Shown here: piece after piece, positions 1 through 5,974 of the stretch
Layout of the letters: every line of letters begins with the position of its first letter
How positions within the stretch are numbered: position 1 is the stretch's first letter
Source of the DNA: Xanthobacteraceae bacterium
Lineage (GTDB): Bacteria; Pseudomonadota; Alphaproteobacteria; Rhizobiales; Xanthobacteraceae
Direction of reading: 5' to 3'
DNA: 7,509 bases
NCBI GenBank assembly: GCA_025929595.1
Contig: JAICQA010000130.1
Span: 1-7,509, forward strand
The notes under the pieces: model-generated
The model's input: the letters and a program-made list of their open reading frames with translations, nothing else
Databases searched by the model: none
What the model was told of the DNA's origin: nothing
Translations under genes and position numbers: made by a program

Positions 1-2
1 AA

Positions 3-98
3 GAGCAAGAATTGATCCACGGTTTTTACGAACGGGCTCGCTGTCGCGAGCCCTATGGGATCAAGCAGAGAGCTTTGGTCGATAAGAGCAAGAATTGA
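3..98 (+). CDS. Possible 3' tail of an upstream gene (repeat copy 1)
   Basis: The frame starting at position 3 is open from the window edge to a TGA at 96-98. It ends in the residues EPYGIKQRALVDKSKN. A second frame from position 1 also reads K-S-K-N-stop at 13-15, which is what a further upstream repeat unit would give, so the true end of the upstream gene may be at 15 instead. I do not recognise the protein family from this tail. The last codons (AGA, GCT, TTG, GAT, AAT) are much less GC-rich than the equivalent codons of the next copy, which suggests a foreign or differently evolved origin for this version. Confidence 0.3.
   Translation, partial: EQELIHGFYERARCREPYGIKQRALVDKSKN
34..53 (+). 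repeat. Hairpin in repeat unit 1
   Basis: GGGCTCGC at 34-41 and GCGAGCCC at 46-53 form a perfect 8-bp stem with loop TGTC. An outer 7-bp pair, TTGATCC at 12-18 with GGATCAA at 58-64, encloses it. There is no T-run after the stem, so it is not a classical intrinsic terminator on this strand. Confidence 0.8.
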
Positions 99-181
99 TC
101 CACGGTTTTTACGAACGGGCTCGCTGTCGCGAGCCCTATGGGATCAAGCAGCGGGCGCTGGTGGACAAGAGCCGGAACTGA
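86..181 (+). pseudogene. Second copy of the same C-terminal tail, no start of its own
   Basis: This open stretch begins after an in-frame TAA at 83-85 and runs to the TGA at 179-181. It encodes the same tail as the preceding copy but ends RALVDKSRN. It uses CGG GCG CTG GTG GAC, which matches the codon preference of the rest of the window, so this could be the original host gene end that was displaced when the copies upstream were inserted. There is no ribosome binding site or plausible start codon, so it is unlikely to be translated by itself. The displaced-gene-end reading is an inference. Confidence 0.35.
117..136 (+). repeat. Hairpin in repeat unit 2
   Basis: This is the exact counterpart of the unit 1 hairpin, with arms at 117-124 and 129-136. 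The outer pair is TTGATCC at 95-101 with GGATCAA at 141-147. The nested two-stem layout is therefore kept in both units. Confidence 0.8.
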
Positions 182-199
182 ACGGCTTTTTGACCTCAC

Positions 200-228
200 T
201 TGAGACGAGCCGGGCGGAATGATAGATT
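200..228 (+). promoter_or_regulatory. Candidate sigma-70-type promoter for the DUF1127-MFS unit
   Basis: TTGAGA at 200-205 is followed after 17 bases by TAGATT at 223-228, a fair match to the -35 and -10 consensus with ideal spacing. It would start transcription near 235 and give a leader of roughly 74 bases before the ATG at 309. An 8-bp inverted repeat (CCGGGCGG at 210-217, CCGCCCGG at 252-259) overlaps the spacer and could be an operator or part of the leader fold. The call is by sequence resemblance only. Confidence 0.4.
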
Positions 229-262
229 CTCTTCGTCCGGGCCACCGACAACCGCCCGGTTA

Positions 263-274
263 GCTGCGCGCAGC
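263..274. promoter_or_regulatory. 12-bp perfect palindrome in the leader
   Basis: GCTGCGCGCAGC is its own reverse complement. It lies in the leader between the candidate promoter and the ribosome binding site hairpin. It could be a dimeric regulator site or a small RNA stem. No regulator can be named. Confidence 0.35.
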
Positions 275-281
275 CAAGTGT

Positions 282-309
282 TGTCTCACTCCTTCACGGA
301 GATGAGACA
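282..309 (+). promoter_or_regulatory. Hairpin sequestering the ribosome binding site of the DUF1127 gene
   Basis: TGTCTCA at 282-288 pairs with TGAGACA at 303-309. Directly inside, CTCC at 289-292 pairs with GGAG at 298-301 around a TTCAC loop, leaving only A302 bulged. The GGAG at 298-301 is the only good Shine-Dalgarno sequence and sits 7 bases before the ATG at 309. In the folded RNA both the ribosome binding site and the first base of the start codon are paired. The structure is seen in the sequence. Its use as a translational switch (thermosensor-like, or small-RNA or protein controlled) is inferred. Confidence 0.55.
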
Positions 310-689
310 TGCCGTGTGCAGGTCCCGACCATAGCTGCAACTCATTGCTTTCCATTCGCTCGCCATTCGGCGAGGTACGTCTCGGCGAGGCGATCGCTCA
401 CTGGAACCAGCGGCAGGCGCTGCGGGAGCTTGACGGCCATCTCCTCAAGGATATCGGCCGATCGCGGACCGAGGCCGGCCGCGAAGCGCGGTTCTGGTCG
501 ACCGCGACCGAGATTTTCGGGGCGGTGGCTCCCAGATCGTTCAAGTGCTTCCCGTCCGGATTGCATGCGGCACTCGAAAGATTCACGCGCCAACGACTCC
601 GCTATGCGTTACGCGAAGTGAATCCGCTGTTGGATGCCGATTCGGCGTCGGATGTTTCGCGAGAAGTCCGCAAGATGTTAGAACTTTGA
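309..689 (+). CDS. DUF1127 domain protein with C-terminal extension
   Basis: This 126-residue protein has a DUF1127 core at about residues 25-63. It is recognised by the run with W32, R35, the L-x-x-LDGHLLKDIG-R-SR segment (residues 38-53) and the closing EARFW (59-63). DUF1127 proteins are small, basic and often lie in short leaderless or stress-linked genes. Members in other alphaproteobacteria affect RNA turnover, carbon or phosphate metabolism, but no function can be assigned here. The family is usually about 45-75 residues and ends soon after the FW motif. This one continues for about 63 residues with an amphipathic, charged tail ending in REVRKMLEL. The start at 309 has a GGAG 7 bases upstream, held inside a hairpin. 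The MFS gene begins 5 bases after its stop, suggesting one transcript and coupled translation. The tail could also reflect an old fusion. Confidence 0.75.
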   Translation: MPCAGPDHSCNSLLSIRSPFGEVRLGEAIAHWNQRQALRELDGHLLKDIGRSRTEAGREARFWSTATEIFGAVAPRSFKCFPSGLHAALERFTRQRLRYALREVNPLLDADSASDVSREVRKMLEL

Positions 690-694
690 GACGC

Positions 695-1888
695 ATGTCT
701 GCTGTCTCCCACCTCTACGCGGCTCGCGCGACGCGCGCGTTCGGAGACGGCTTCGCCGTCATCATCCTGCCGGCCTATCTGTCGGCGATCGGTTTCGATG
801 CGGTGGCCATCGGACTCATAGCGACGGCGTCGCTCTTCGGCTCGGCGCTCTCGACACTTGCGATCGGCTATCTCGCGGTCCGGTACGATCTGCGGAATCT
901 GTTGATCGCCAGTGCGATGCTGATGCTTGCGACCGGTCTGGCGTTGCCGGGCGTCGAGCATTTCGCGTTCATCTTCGTGGTCGCGTTCGTGGGCACGGTC
1001 AATCCAACGGGCGGCGATATCGGTGTGTTCGTGCCGCTCGAGCATGCGATGCTCGCCCGCGATGTGGAAAGCCGCGAGCGCACGCGAACCTTCGCACGCT
1101 ATAGCCTGATCGGCGCATTCGCCGGAGCGGTCGGCTCGCTTGCGGCGGCGACGCCCGATCTGCTCGCGCCGCTGGGCTTCGGCAAGATCGACGCCATGCG
1201 AGCGATGTTCTACGGCTATGCGGCGCTCGCGCTGATCGGCGCCGCCTTCTACCGCCGTCTTCCGGCCGCGCCACCCGTCGACGTCGATGCACGACCGGCG
1301 CCGCTCGGCCAGTCAAAGGGCATTGTCTATCGGCTTGCCGCGCTGTTCAGCCTTGACGCCTTCGCCGGCGGTTTTGTCGTGCAGTCGCTCCTGGCGCTAT
1401 GGCTGTTCGAGCGGTTCGGTCTGTCGATCGCCGAGGCGAGCGTGTTCTTTTTTTGGACCGGCGTGCTCAGCGCTTTTTCGTATCCCGTCGCGGCGTGGTT
1501 GGCGGGGAGGATCGGTCTGATCAACACCATGGTGTTCACGCACATTCCTTCGAGCATCTGTCTGATTCTCGCGGCATTCGCGACCGATCTCACGATCGTG
1601 CTCGTACTGTTGCTGGTCCGCGCTGCACTCTCGCAGATGGATGTGCCGACCCGCAGCTCCTACGTGATGGCGGTGGTGTCGCCGCCGGAGCGGACAGCGG
1701 CGGCGAGTGTGACCGCCGTGCCGCGCAGCCTCGCGGCGGCGAGCAGCCCGGCGCTGGCCGGCGTGCTGCTGACGATGCCGTTTTCCGGCCTGCCGCTCGT
1801 CATCTGCGGAACGCTGAAGATCGCCTATGACCTGTTGCTGCTCTATTCGTTCCGCGCGGTGAAGCCGCCGGAGGAGAGCGACGGATAA
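695..1888 (+). CDS. MFS transporter, 12-TM-like, substrate unknown
   Basis: This 397-residue protein has the length and hydrophobic periodicity of a 12-helix major facilitator. Helical stretches lie near 20-40, 42-61, 67-86, 88-108, 132-152 and 170-187, followed by a loop rich in proline and charge (190-208). The second half has stretches near 212-235, 245-270, 277-296, 298-313, 340-360 and 364-386. Loop 2-3 (GYLAVRYDLRN, residues 58-68) and the matching site in the second half (GRIGLIN, 271-277) look like degenerate copies of MFS motif A. MDVPTRSSYV at 315-324 is a recognisable signature of one MFS_1 subgroup. I chose the ATG at 695 because the protein then begins right before helix 1. The open frame extends to 545 only by overlapping the DUF1127 gene. 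No good Shine-Dalgarno precedes it, so translational coupling to the upstream stop at 687-689 is likely. The substrate (drug, metabolite or metal-organic) cannot be deduced. Confidence 0.85.
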   Translation: MSAVSHLYAARATRAFGDGFAVIILPAYLSAIGFDAVAIGLIATASLFGSALSTLAIGYLAVRYDLRNLLIASAMLMLATGLALPGVEHFAFIFVVAFVGTVNPTGGDIGVFVPLEHAMLARDVESRERTRTFARYSLIGAFAGAVGSLAAATPDLLAPLGFGKIDAMRAMFYGYAALALIGAAFYRRLPAAPPVDVDARPAPLGQSKGIVYRLAALFSLDAFAGGFVVQSLLALWLFERFGLSIAEASVFFFWTGVLSAFSYPVAAWLAGRIGLINTMVFTHIPSSICLILAAFATDLTIVLVLLLVRAALSQMDVPTRSSYVMAVVSPPERTAAASVTAVPRSLAAASSPALAGVLLTMPFSGLPLVICGTLKIAYDLLLLYSFRAVKPPEESDG

Positions 1889-3448
1889 TCACTGCGCACC
1901 GATCTGCTTCCACAGCCAGCGCGCGGCCTGCGCGGGCGTTTCCTTGTCCTCGTCGCGGTCGGCGCGCAGATTGGTCTCGCGCATCAGTTCGACGTCGATC
2001 TTGCCGACGAGCGGCATGAGCGCATCGCGTAGCGCCTTGTCGTCGGCACGCCGCGGCGCGAGCAGGAGCACCGCGTCATAGGGCGGCAATGCCTGTTTGG
2101 GGTCCGTGAGCGTGACCAGATCGAAGCGTGCGATGCGGCCGTCGCTGGAGAAGGCCGAGATCACGTCCACTTCGCCGTTCGCGACGGCGCTGTACATGAA
2201 GGTCGAATCCATCTGGCGCTGCCGGCGGAAATTCAACCCGTAGGCGTCGCGCAGTGCCGCCCATTCAGGTCGGTCGAAGAACTCGTAATCGCCGCCGATG
2301 GCCAGTTGCGGGGCATGCCGAACGAGATCGGCAATGGTGCGGATGCCAAGCTGTTCGGCGCGGTCTCGCCGCATGGCGAGCGCATAGGCATTCTCGAAGC
2401 CGAGTGGCCCGAGCAACGCGATGCCGCGCTCCTTCTTCAACCAGGCGCCCATCTCTTCCAGCACGACCTCGCGCGGCTGCGCGTCGGTGCGACGCATGTG
2501 GTTGGCCCAGATCGTGCCCGAGTAATCGACGTAGACGTCGATGTCGCCGCTCGCGAGGGCATTGAAGATCACGGTCGAACCGAGTCCGTCGCGCCGCGCG
2601 GCGGACAGGCCATTCGCTTGCAAACGCTGCTGCATGAGCGAGGCGAGGATATACTGCTCGGTGAAGGTCTTGGCGCCGACGACATAGGCCGCGGTCGGCC
2701 GCGACCAGCCGGGCACGAGCGCTGCCGCGAGCACCAACAGAATGCCGAGCGCGCCGACTGCCGTCCGCACGCGTCTGCGCAACGCGATGCCGCTTTCCAT
2801 CAGCGCCAGCAGTTGATCGACGACGATCGCGAGAAGGGCGGCGGCGACGCATCCGAACAGCACCGACACCCAGTTCTGGGTCTGGAGTCCCGCGAAGATG
2901 TAGTTGCCGAGGCTGGTCTGGCCGACCGGCGTCGAGAGCGTGGCCGTACCGATCACCCAGACCGCGGCGGTGCGGATGCCGGCCATGATGACGGGCAGCG
3001 CGAGCGGCAGTTCGACGATGAAGAGCGACTGGCGCGGAGTCATGCCGACGCCGAGCGAGGCCGCCTTCACGGCCGGATCGATTCCCTCGATGCCCGTGAT
3101 CGTATTCCGCAGCACCGGGAGCATCGAATAGAGCGTCAAGGCGAGCACGGACGGCAGGAAGCCGAGCGCGGAAAATCCGGTGCCGAAGGCGGCTTCGGTC
3201 AGCGCCGAAATGCCGAGGAGCAGTGGATAGAACAAAGCGAGCAGCGCGAGGCCCGGTATGGTCTGGATGATGCTTGCAAAGGCGAGGAGCGGCCAGCGCA
3301 GTCTCGCGTGCCGCGTCGCGACTACGGCGAGCGGCAGGCTGATTGCGAGCCCGAGTGCGAGTGCCGTCACGCTGACGATGACATGCTGGCCGAGATAGTC
3401 GGGCAGGCGCGCGAGCGCTTCGGAAAAGCGTTCTCCGAACTCGCTCAT
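1889..3448 (-). CDS. ABC importer permease fused to substrate-binding domain, osmoprotectant (OpuC/YehYZ/EgtU) type
   Basis: This 519-residue protein joins two importer parts. Residues about 20-215 are a binding-protein-dependent permease with the cytoplasmic EAA-like loop GIDPAVKAASLGVGM (122-136). A helix at about 228-247 crosses the membrane again. Residues about 254-515 form an OpuAC/ProX-type binding domain displayed on the outer face. Markers of that domain are GAKTFTEQYIL (258-268), DVYVDYSGT (304-312), SSDGRI (434-439) and PPYDAV (455-460), all positions typical of quaternary-ammonium binders. Family knowledge gives glycine betaine, choline, carnitine or proline betaine as usual ligands, but the same fused architecture in EgtU imports ergothioneine, so the ligand is open. 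Translation starts at the ATG at 3448, which overlaps the ATPase stop by ATGA and has GGAGGGT 8 bases upstream (plus-strand 3457-3463). Its stop touches that of the convergent MFS gene. Confidence 0.9.
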   Translation of the reverse strand: MSEFGERFSEALARLPDYLGQHVIVSVTALALGLAISLPLAVVATRHARLRWPLLAFASIIQTIPGLALLALFYPLLLGISALTEAAFGTGFSALGFLPSVLALTLYSMLPVLRNTITGIEGIDPAVKAASLGVGMTPRQSLFIVELPLALPVIMAGIRTAAVWVIGTATLSTPVGQTSLGNYIFAGLQTQNWVSVLFGCVAAALLAIVVDQLLALMESGIALRRRVRTAVGALGILLVLAAALVPGWSRPTAAYVVGAKTFTEQYILASLMQQRLQANGLSAARRDGLGSTVIFNALASGDIDVYVDYSGTIWANHMRRTDAQPREVVLEEMGAWLKKERGIALLGPLGFENAYALAMRRDRAEQLGIRTIADLVRHAPQLAIGGDYEFFDRPEWAALRDAYGLNFRRQRQMDSTFMYSAVANGEVDVISAFSSDGRIARFDLVTLTDPKQALPPYDAVLLLAPRRADDKALRDALMPLVGKIDVELMRETNLRADRDEDKETPAQAARWLWKQIGAQ

Positions 3449-4278
3449 GGAGCGCCACCCTCCATGAGGCCCTTGAGCCGCGCCGCCTGGGTGCGCGGCA
3501 TCTGCATCAGATCGCGCACATAGTCGGTTCTCGCCGCGCTCATCAGTTCATGCGGCGTGCCTTCCTCGATGATCAGGCCCTGATGCATCACGGCGATACG
3601 GTCGGCGAGCAGCACGGCCTCGAGCATGTCGTGGGTGATCATTACCGTGGTCAGGCCGAGCTTGTCGTGCAGGCGGCGATAGTCCTGGCCGACGGCGTCC
3701 CGCGTCAGCGGGTCGAGCGCGCCGAATGGCTCGTCCATCAGCACGACATGCGGCTCCGCGGCGATGGCGCGCGCGACGCCGACGCGCTGGCGCTCGCCGC
3801 CCGAAAGCTCGCGCGGCAGGCGGTTGCGGTAATCGGCGGGCGAGAGACGCACGAGTTCGAGCAACGTGTCGACGCGCGTTTCGCGCTTGTCCTTCGGCCA
3901 GCCGAGCAGGCGCGGTGTGATCGCGACATTTTCCGCGACCGTCATGTGCGGAAACAGCCCGACGCCCTGGAAGACGTAGCCGATGCGGCGGCGAAGTAGG
4001 ATCGGATCGAGCGCGCGGACGTCTTCGCCCTCGAACAGCACGTGGCCTTCGCTCGGTTCAGACAGCCTGTTGATCAGGCGCAGGAGCGTGGTCTTGCCCG
4101 AGCCGGAGGGGCCGACCACAACGAGAAATTCCCCGACCGGGACGCTCAAAGAGATGCGATCGAGGGCGAGAACTCCGCTCTCACCGGGCCGGCCTGCGCC
4201 GAACCGCTTGATAATATTGTTGAATTCGATCACCGGCGGGGCCGCTGACATCCCTGGCCGAGTAGCACGCTGAACCAC
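3445..4278 (-). CDS. ABC importer ATPase, osmoprotectant (OpuCA/ProV-like) type
   Basis: This is the 277-residue cytoplasmic ATPase that powers the fused permease encoded just downstream. All nucleotide-binding motifs are intact: Walker A GPSGSGKT (56-63), Q-loop Q104 in YVFQGVGLFPHMTV, signature LSGGERQRVGVARA (158-171), Walker B VVLMDEP (178-184), D-loop ALD, and H-loop H216 in ITHD. The QGVGLFPHMTV sequence after the Q-loop is characteristic of the OpuCA/ProV branch. Unlike many OpuA/OpuC ATPases there is no C-terminal pair of CBS domains, so the ionic-strength sensing described for CBS-bearing homologues is not expected here. The GTG at 4278 is the longest start, with a weak GGA before it. 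An ATG at 4251 (residue 10) is an equally plausible start but has its AGGG directly against the start codon. It is divergent from the aldehyde dehydrogenase. Confidence 0.92.
   Translation of the reverse strand: MVQRATRPGMSAAPPVIEFNNIIKRFGAGRPGESGVLALDRISLSVPVGEFLVVVGPSGSGKTTLLRLINRLSEPSEGHVLFEGEDVRALDPILLRRRIGYVFQGVGLFPHMTVAENVAITPRLLGWPKDKRETRVDTLLELVRLSPADYRNRLPRELSGGERQRVGVARAIAAEPHVVLMDEPFGALDPLTRDAVGQDYRRLHDKLGLTTVMITHDMLEAVLLADRIAVMHQGLIIEEGTPHELMSAARTDYVRDLMQMPRTQAARLKGLMEGGAP
3457..3463 (-). promoter_or_regulatory. Strong Shine-Dalgarno for the permease/binding protein, inside the ATPase gene
   Basis: GGAGGGT on the minus strand lies 8 bases before the ATG at 3448 and within the last codons of the ATPase gene. 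Together with the 4-base ATGA overlap it explains how the second gene can be translated well while coupled to the first. Confidence 0.65.
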
Positions 4279-4391
4279 TCATTCCAACCCTACCGCGCCC
4301 TCGGCCTTCGGGTCTGCTAACCTTCGCAATGACTTAGGGTCGACAGAACAAGACCCGGGTGCCACGTTTTCCGTCTGGGAGGACGACCGTA
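4279..4391. promoter_or_regulatory. Divergent intergenic region between importer and aldehyde dehydrogenase
   Basis: Promoters for both outward-facing transcription units must lie in or near these 113 bases. Visible symmetry: CGGGTCT at 4309-4315 with AGACCCG at 4351-4357, the palindrome ACCCGGGT at 4353-4360, and GTCGAC at 4340-4345. These are candidate sites for a shared regulator. I could not pick a convincing -35/-10 pair on either strand. Confidence 0.4.
4377..4383 (+). promoter_or_regulatory. Shine-Dalgarno deciding the aldehyde dehydrogenase start
   Basis: GGGAGGA lies 8 bases before the ATG at 4392. This favours 4392 over the GTG at 4359, which has no such site and would add 11 residues not expected in the family. 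Confidence 0.7.
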
Positions 4392-5843
4392 ATGATGAAT
4401 GTTGCCATGCGTATCGGTGGCCGCGATGCCGCGTCCGGCGACGGCCGGTACTACGAAAAGCGCAATCCTTTCACCGGCGAACTGATCGCGCGCGTACCCG
4501 ATGCGGGCCCGCTTGATGCCGTCGCTGCCGTCGGTGCCGCCGCGAGCGCCTTCAAGGAATGGTCGAAAACGCCGCCGTCGAAACGGCGCGCGATTCTCTG
4601 GAAAGCCGCCGATCTCCTGGAAGCGCGCGCGAAGGACGTCGCGGCGACGATTACGGCCGAAACCGGCGGTACCTTCGGCTGGGGCATGTTCAACACGTTC
4701 TTCGCGGCCAGCATCCTGCGCGAAGCGGCGGCCTCCACGACGCATCTCAGCGGCGAGACGATCCCGTCCGACATTCCCGGCAACATCGCCCTGTCGATCC
4801 GCCAGCCGGTCGGTGTCGTCCTCGGCATCGCGCCGTGGAACGCGCCGATGATCCTCGGCATGCGCGCGGTCGCGATGCCGCTCGCCTGCGGCAACACGGT
4901 TGTTCTGAAGGCCTCGGAAGAATGTCCCGGCACGCACCGCATCATCGGCGACGTGCTGGAAGAAGCAGGTCTGCCGGCCGGTGCGATCAACGTGCTCACG
5001 ACCTCGCGCGAGGGCGCGGCCGGCGCGGTCGATGCCCTGATCGCCGATCCGCGCGTGAAGCGCGTCAATTTCACCGGCTCGACCCATGTCGGCAAGATCG
5101 TCGCGATGCAGGCGGCAAAGTATCTCAAGCCGGTGCTTCTCGAGCTTGGCGGCAAGGCGCCGCTCGTGGTGCTCGACGACGCCGACATCGACGAGGCGGC
5201 GGCGGCGGCGAATTTCGGCGCCTTCATGCATCAGGGCCAGATCTGCATGTCGACCGAGCGCATCGTCGTGCAGAAGCCGGTGGTGCAGCAGTTCCTCGAC
5301 AGGCTCGCGATCAAGGCGCGCGGCCTCAAGGTCGGCGATCCCGCCACTCCGGAGACCCAGATCGGCTCGATGGTGAACGAGCGCTCGGCGCAACGCGTGC
5401 AGGGGCTGGTGAAGGACGCGGTCGACCGCGGCGCGCGCATCATCTGCGGCGGCGAGGTGCATGGCACGCTCTTCCAGCCGACGGTGCTCGACCGTGTGAC
5501 GCCTGACATGCGTATCTATCGCGAAGAGTCGTTCGGCCCGGTGGTGATCGTGCTCCCGGTCGGCGACGACGAGGAAGCGATCCGCATGGCGAACGACACC
5601 GAATACGGCCTCTCCGCCGGCGTGTTCAGCCGCAATCTCGACCGCGCCTATGCGGTGGCGAGCCGCATCGAAAGCGGCATCTGCCACATCAATGGTCCAA
5701 CGGTCGCGGACGAACCGCAGATGCCGTTCGGCGGCGTGAAGGAGTCGGGCTTCGGCCGCTTCGGCGGCAAGGCCGGTATTGCCGAGTTCACGGAGCTGCG
5801 CTGGATCACGCTGCAGACCGGGCACCGGCATTATCCGATCTGA
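4392..5843 (+). CDS. Aldehyde dehydrogenase, salicylaldehyde/vanillin dehydrogenase-like
   Basis: This 483-residue protein is a complete, soluble NAD(P)-dependent aldehyde dehydrogenase that oxidises an aldehyde to its acid. Catalytic residues are present: N150 in APWNAP, general base E251 in LELGGKAP, nucleophile C285 in GQICMSTER. Coenzyme-site residues K173 (VLKASE), the FTGSTHVG segment (227-234) and E379 in EESFGP are also present. The C-terminal block with INGPTVADEPQMPFGG, followed by ESGFGRFGGKAGI and a final HYPI, is typical of the salicylaldehyde/vanillin dehydrogenase branch. An aromatic aldehyde is therefore the best guess, though other members take aliphatic or semialdehyde substrates. 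It is a single-gene unit with no ring-cleavage or decarboxylase genes beside it. It is divergent from the importer and convergent with the DedA gene. Confidence 0.92.
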   Translation: MMNVAMRIGGRDAASGDGRYYEKRNPFTGELIARVPDAGPLDAVAAVGAAASAFKEWSKTPPSKRRAILWKAADLLEARAKDVAATITAETGGTFGWGMFNTFFAASILREAAASTTHLSGETIPSDIPGNIALSIRQPVGVVLGIAPWNAPMILGMRAVAMPLACGNTVVLKASEECPGTHRIIGDVLEEAGLPAGAINVLTTSREGAAGAVDALIADPRVKRVNFTGSTHVGKIVAMQAAKYLKPVLLELGGKAPLVVLDDADIDEAAAAANFGAFMHQGQICMSTERIVVQKPVVQQFLDRLAIKARGLKVGDPATPETQIGSMVNERSAQRVQGLVKDAVDRGARIICGGEVHGTLFQPTVLDRVTPDMRIYREESFGPVVIVLPVGDDEEAIRMANDTEYGLSAGVFSRNLDRAYAVASRIESGICHINGPTVADEPQMPFGGVKESGFGRFGGKAGIAEFTELRWITLQTGHRHYPI

Positions 5844-5850
5844 TTCTGTC

Positions 5851-5884
5851 GTCCCGGAAACTCGCGCAGCGAGTTATCCGGGAC
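5851..5884 (+). terminator. 15-bp-stem hairpin, likely bidirectional transcription end
   Basis: GTCCCGGA (5851-5858) plus AACTCGC (5859-5865) pairs with GCGAGTT (5869-5875) and TCCGGGAC (5877-5884). Only A5876 is unpaired and the loop is three bases. It begins 7 bases after the aldehyde dehydrogenase stop. There is no T-run, so termination by this stem alone is uncertain. It may act mainly as an mRNA 3'-end stabiliser. Confidence 0.5.
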
Positions 5885-5906
5885 CGTTGTCGGCAAGTCG
5901 CGGACG

Positions 5907-5974
5907 ATCCCGGATCGCGGCGGAGCCTGTCATCGGGCCGCGCTTCGCTCGGACCCGTTGGCCGCGTCCGGGAT
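5907..5974. repeat. Second large inverted repeat
   Basis: ATCCCGGA (5907-5914) and CGCGG (5916-5920) pair with CCGCG (5962-5966) and TCCGGGAT (5967-5974), enclosing about 41 bases. The arms resemble those of the first hairpin, which suggests a common origin. Confidence 0.6.

Larger units (their letters stand above)
1..181 (+). repeat. Tandem 83-bp repeat array (two full units plus a partial third)
   Basis: Bases 1-68 recur exactly at 84-151. The next 15 bases (69-83 against 152-166) differ, but only at synonymous positions if read as R-A-L-V-D. A third, diverged start of the unit (AAGAGC, then the same stop codon context and ACGGCTTTTT) follows at 167-190. The window opens exactly at the beginning of a unit, so more copies may lie upstream. 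Each unit contains the inverted repeats TTGATCC/GGATCAA and, inside them, GGGCTCGC/GCGAGCCC. The period is not a multiple of three, so successive units read in different frames. The repetition is directly visible. What it does, and whether it comes from integration, slippage or assembly, is not known. Confidence 0.9.

Noticed and set aside
12..147. Integron attC sites
   Set aside because: The folded shape is reminiscent, but the conserved R-box core motifs (GTTRRRY/RYYYAAC) are not found in the expected places and no integrase is in the window.
1..181. CRISPR array
   Set aside because: Units are contiguous 83-bp copies without unique spacers and with coding-like tails. No cas gene is present.
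182..195. Intrinsic terminator for the upstream gene at CTTTTTGA
   Set aside because: A five-T run is present but no stable GC-rich hairpin lies directly before it.
1448..1454. Seven-T run in the MFS gene as a phase-variation tract
   Set aside because: It encodes consecutive phenylalanines inside a membrane helix and the frame is intact on both sides. One short run is not enough to claim slippage.
2306..3523. Long open frame on the plus strand
   Set aside because: It is antisense to the permease/binding protein and the ATPase end. Its composition is typical of a shadow frame (R, E, D, H rich, no domain).
4317..5831. Long open frame on the minus strand (about 504 codons)
   Set aside because: It is antisense to the aldehyde dehydrogenase, whose catalytic motifs are intact. 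The minus product is rich in R, H, D and A with no recognisable domain, as expected of a GC-rich shadow frame.
3445..5843. Choline uptake plus betaine aldehyde dehydrogenase pathway
   Set aside because: The dehydrogenase has salicylaldehyde/vanillin-branch features, not those of betaine aldehyde dehydrogenase. There is no choline dehydrogenase or BetI nearby.
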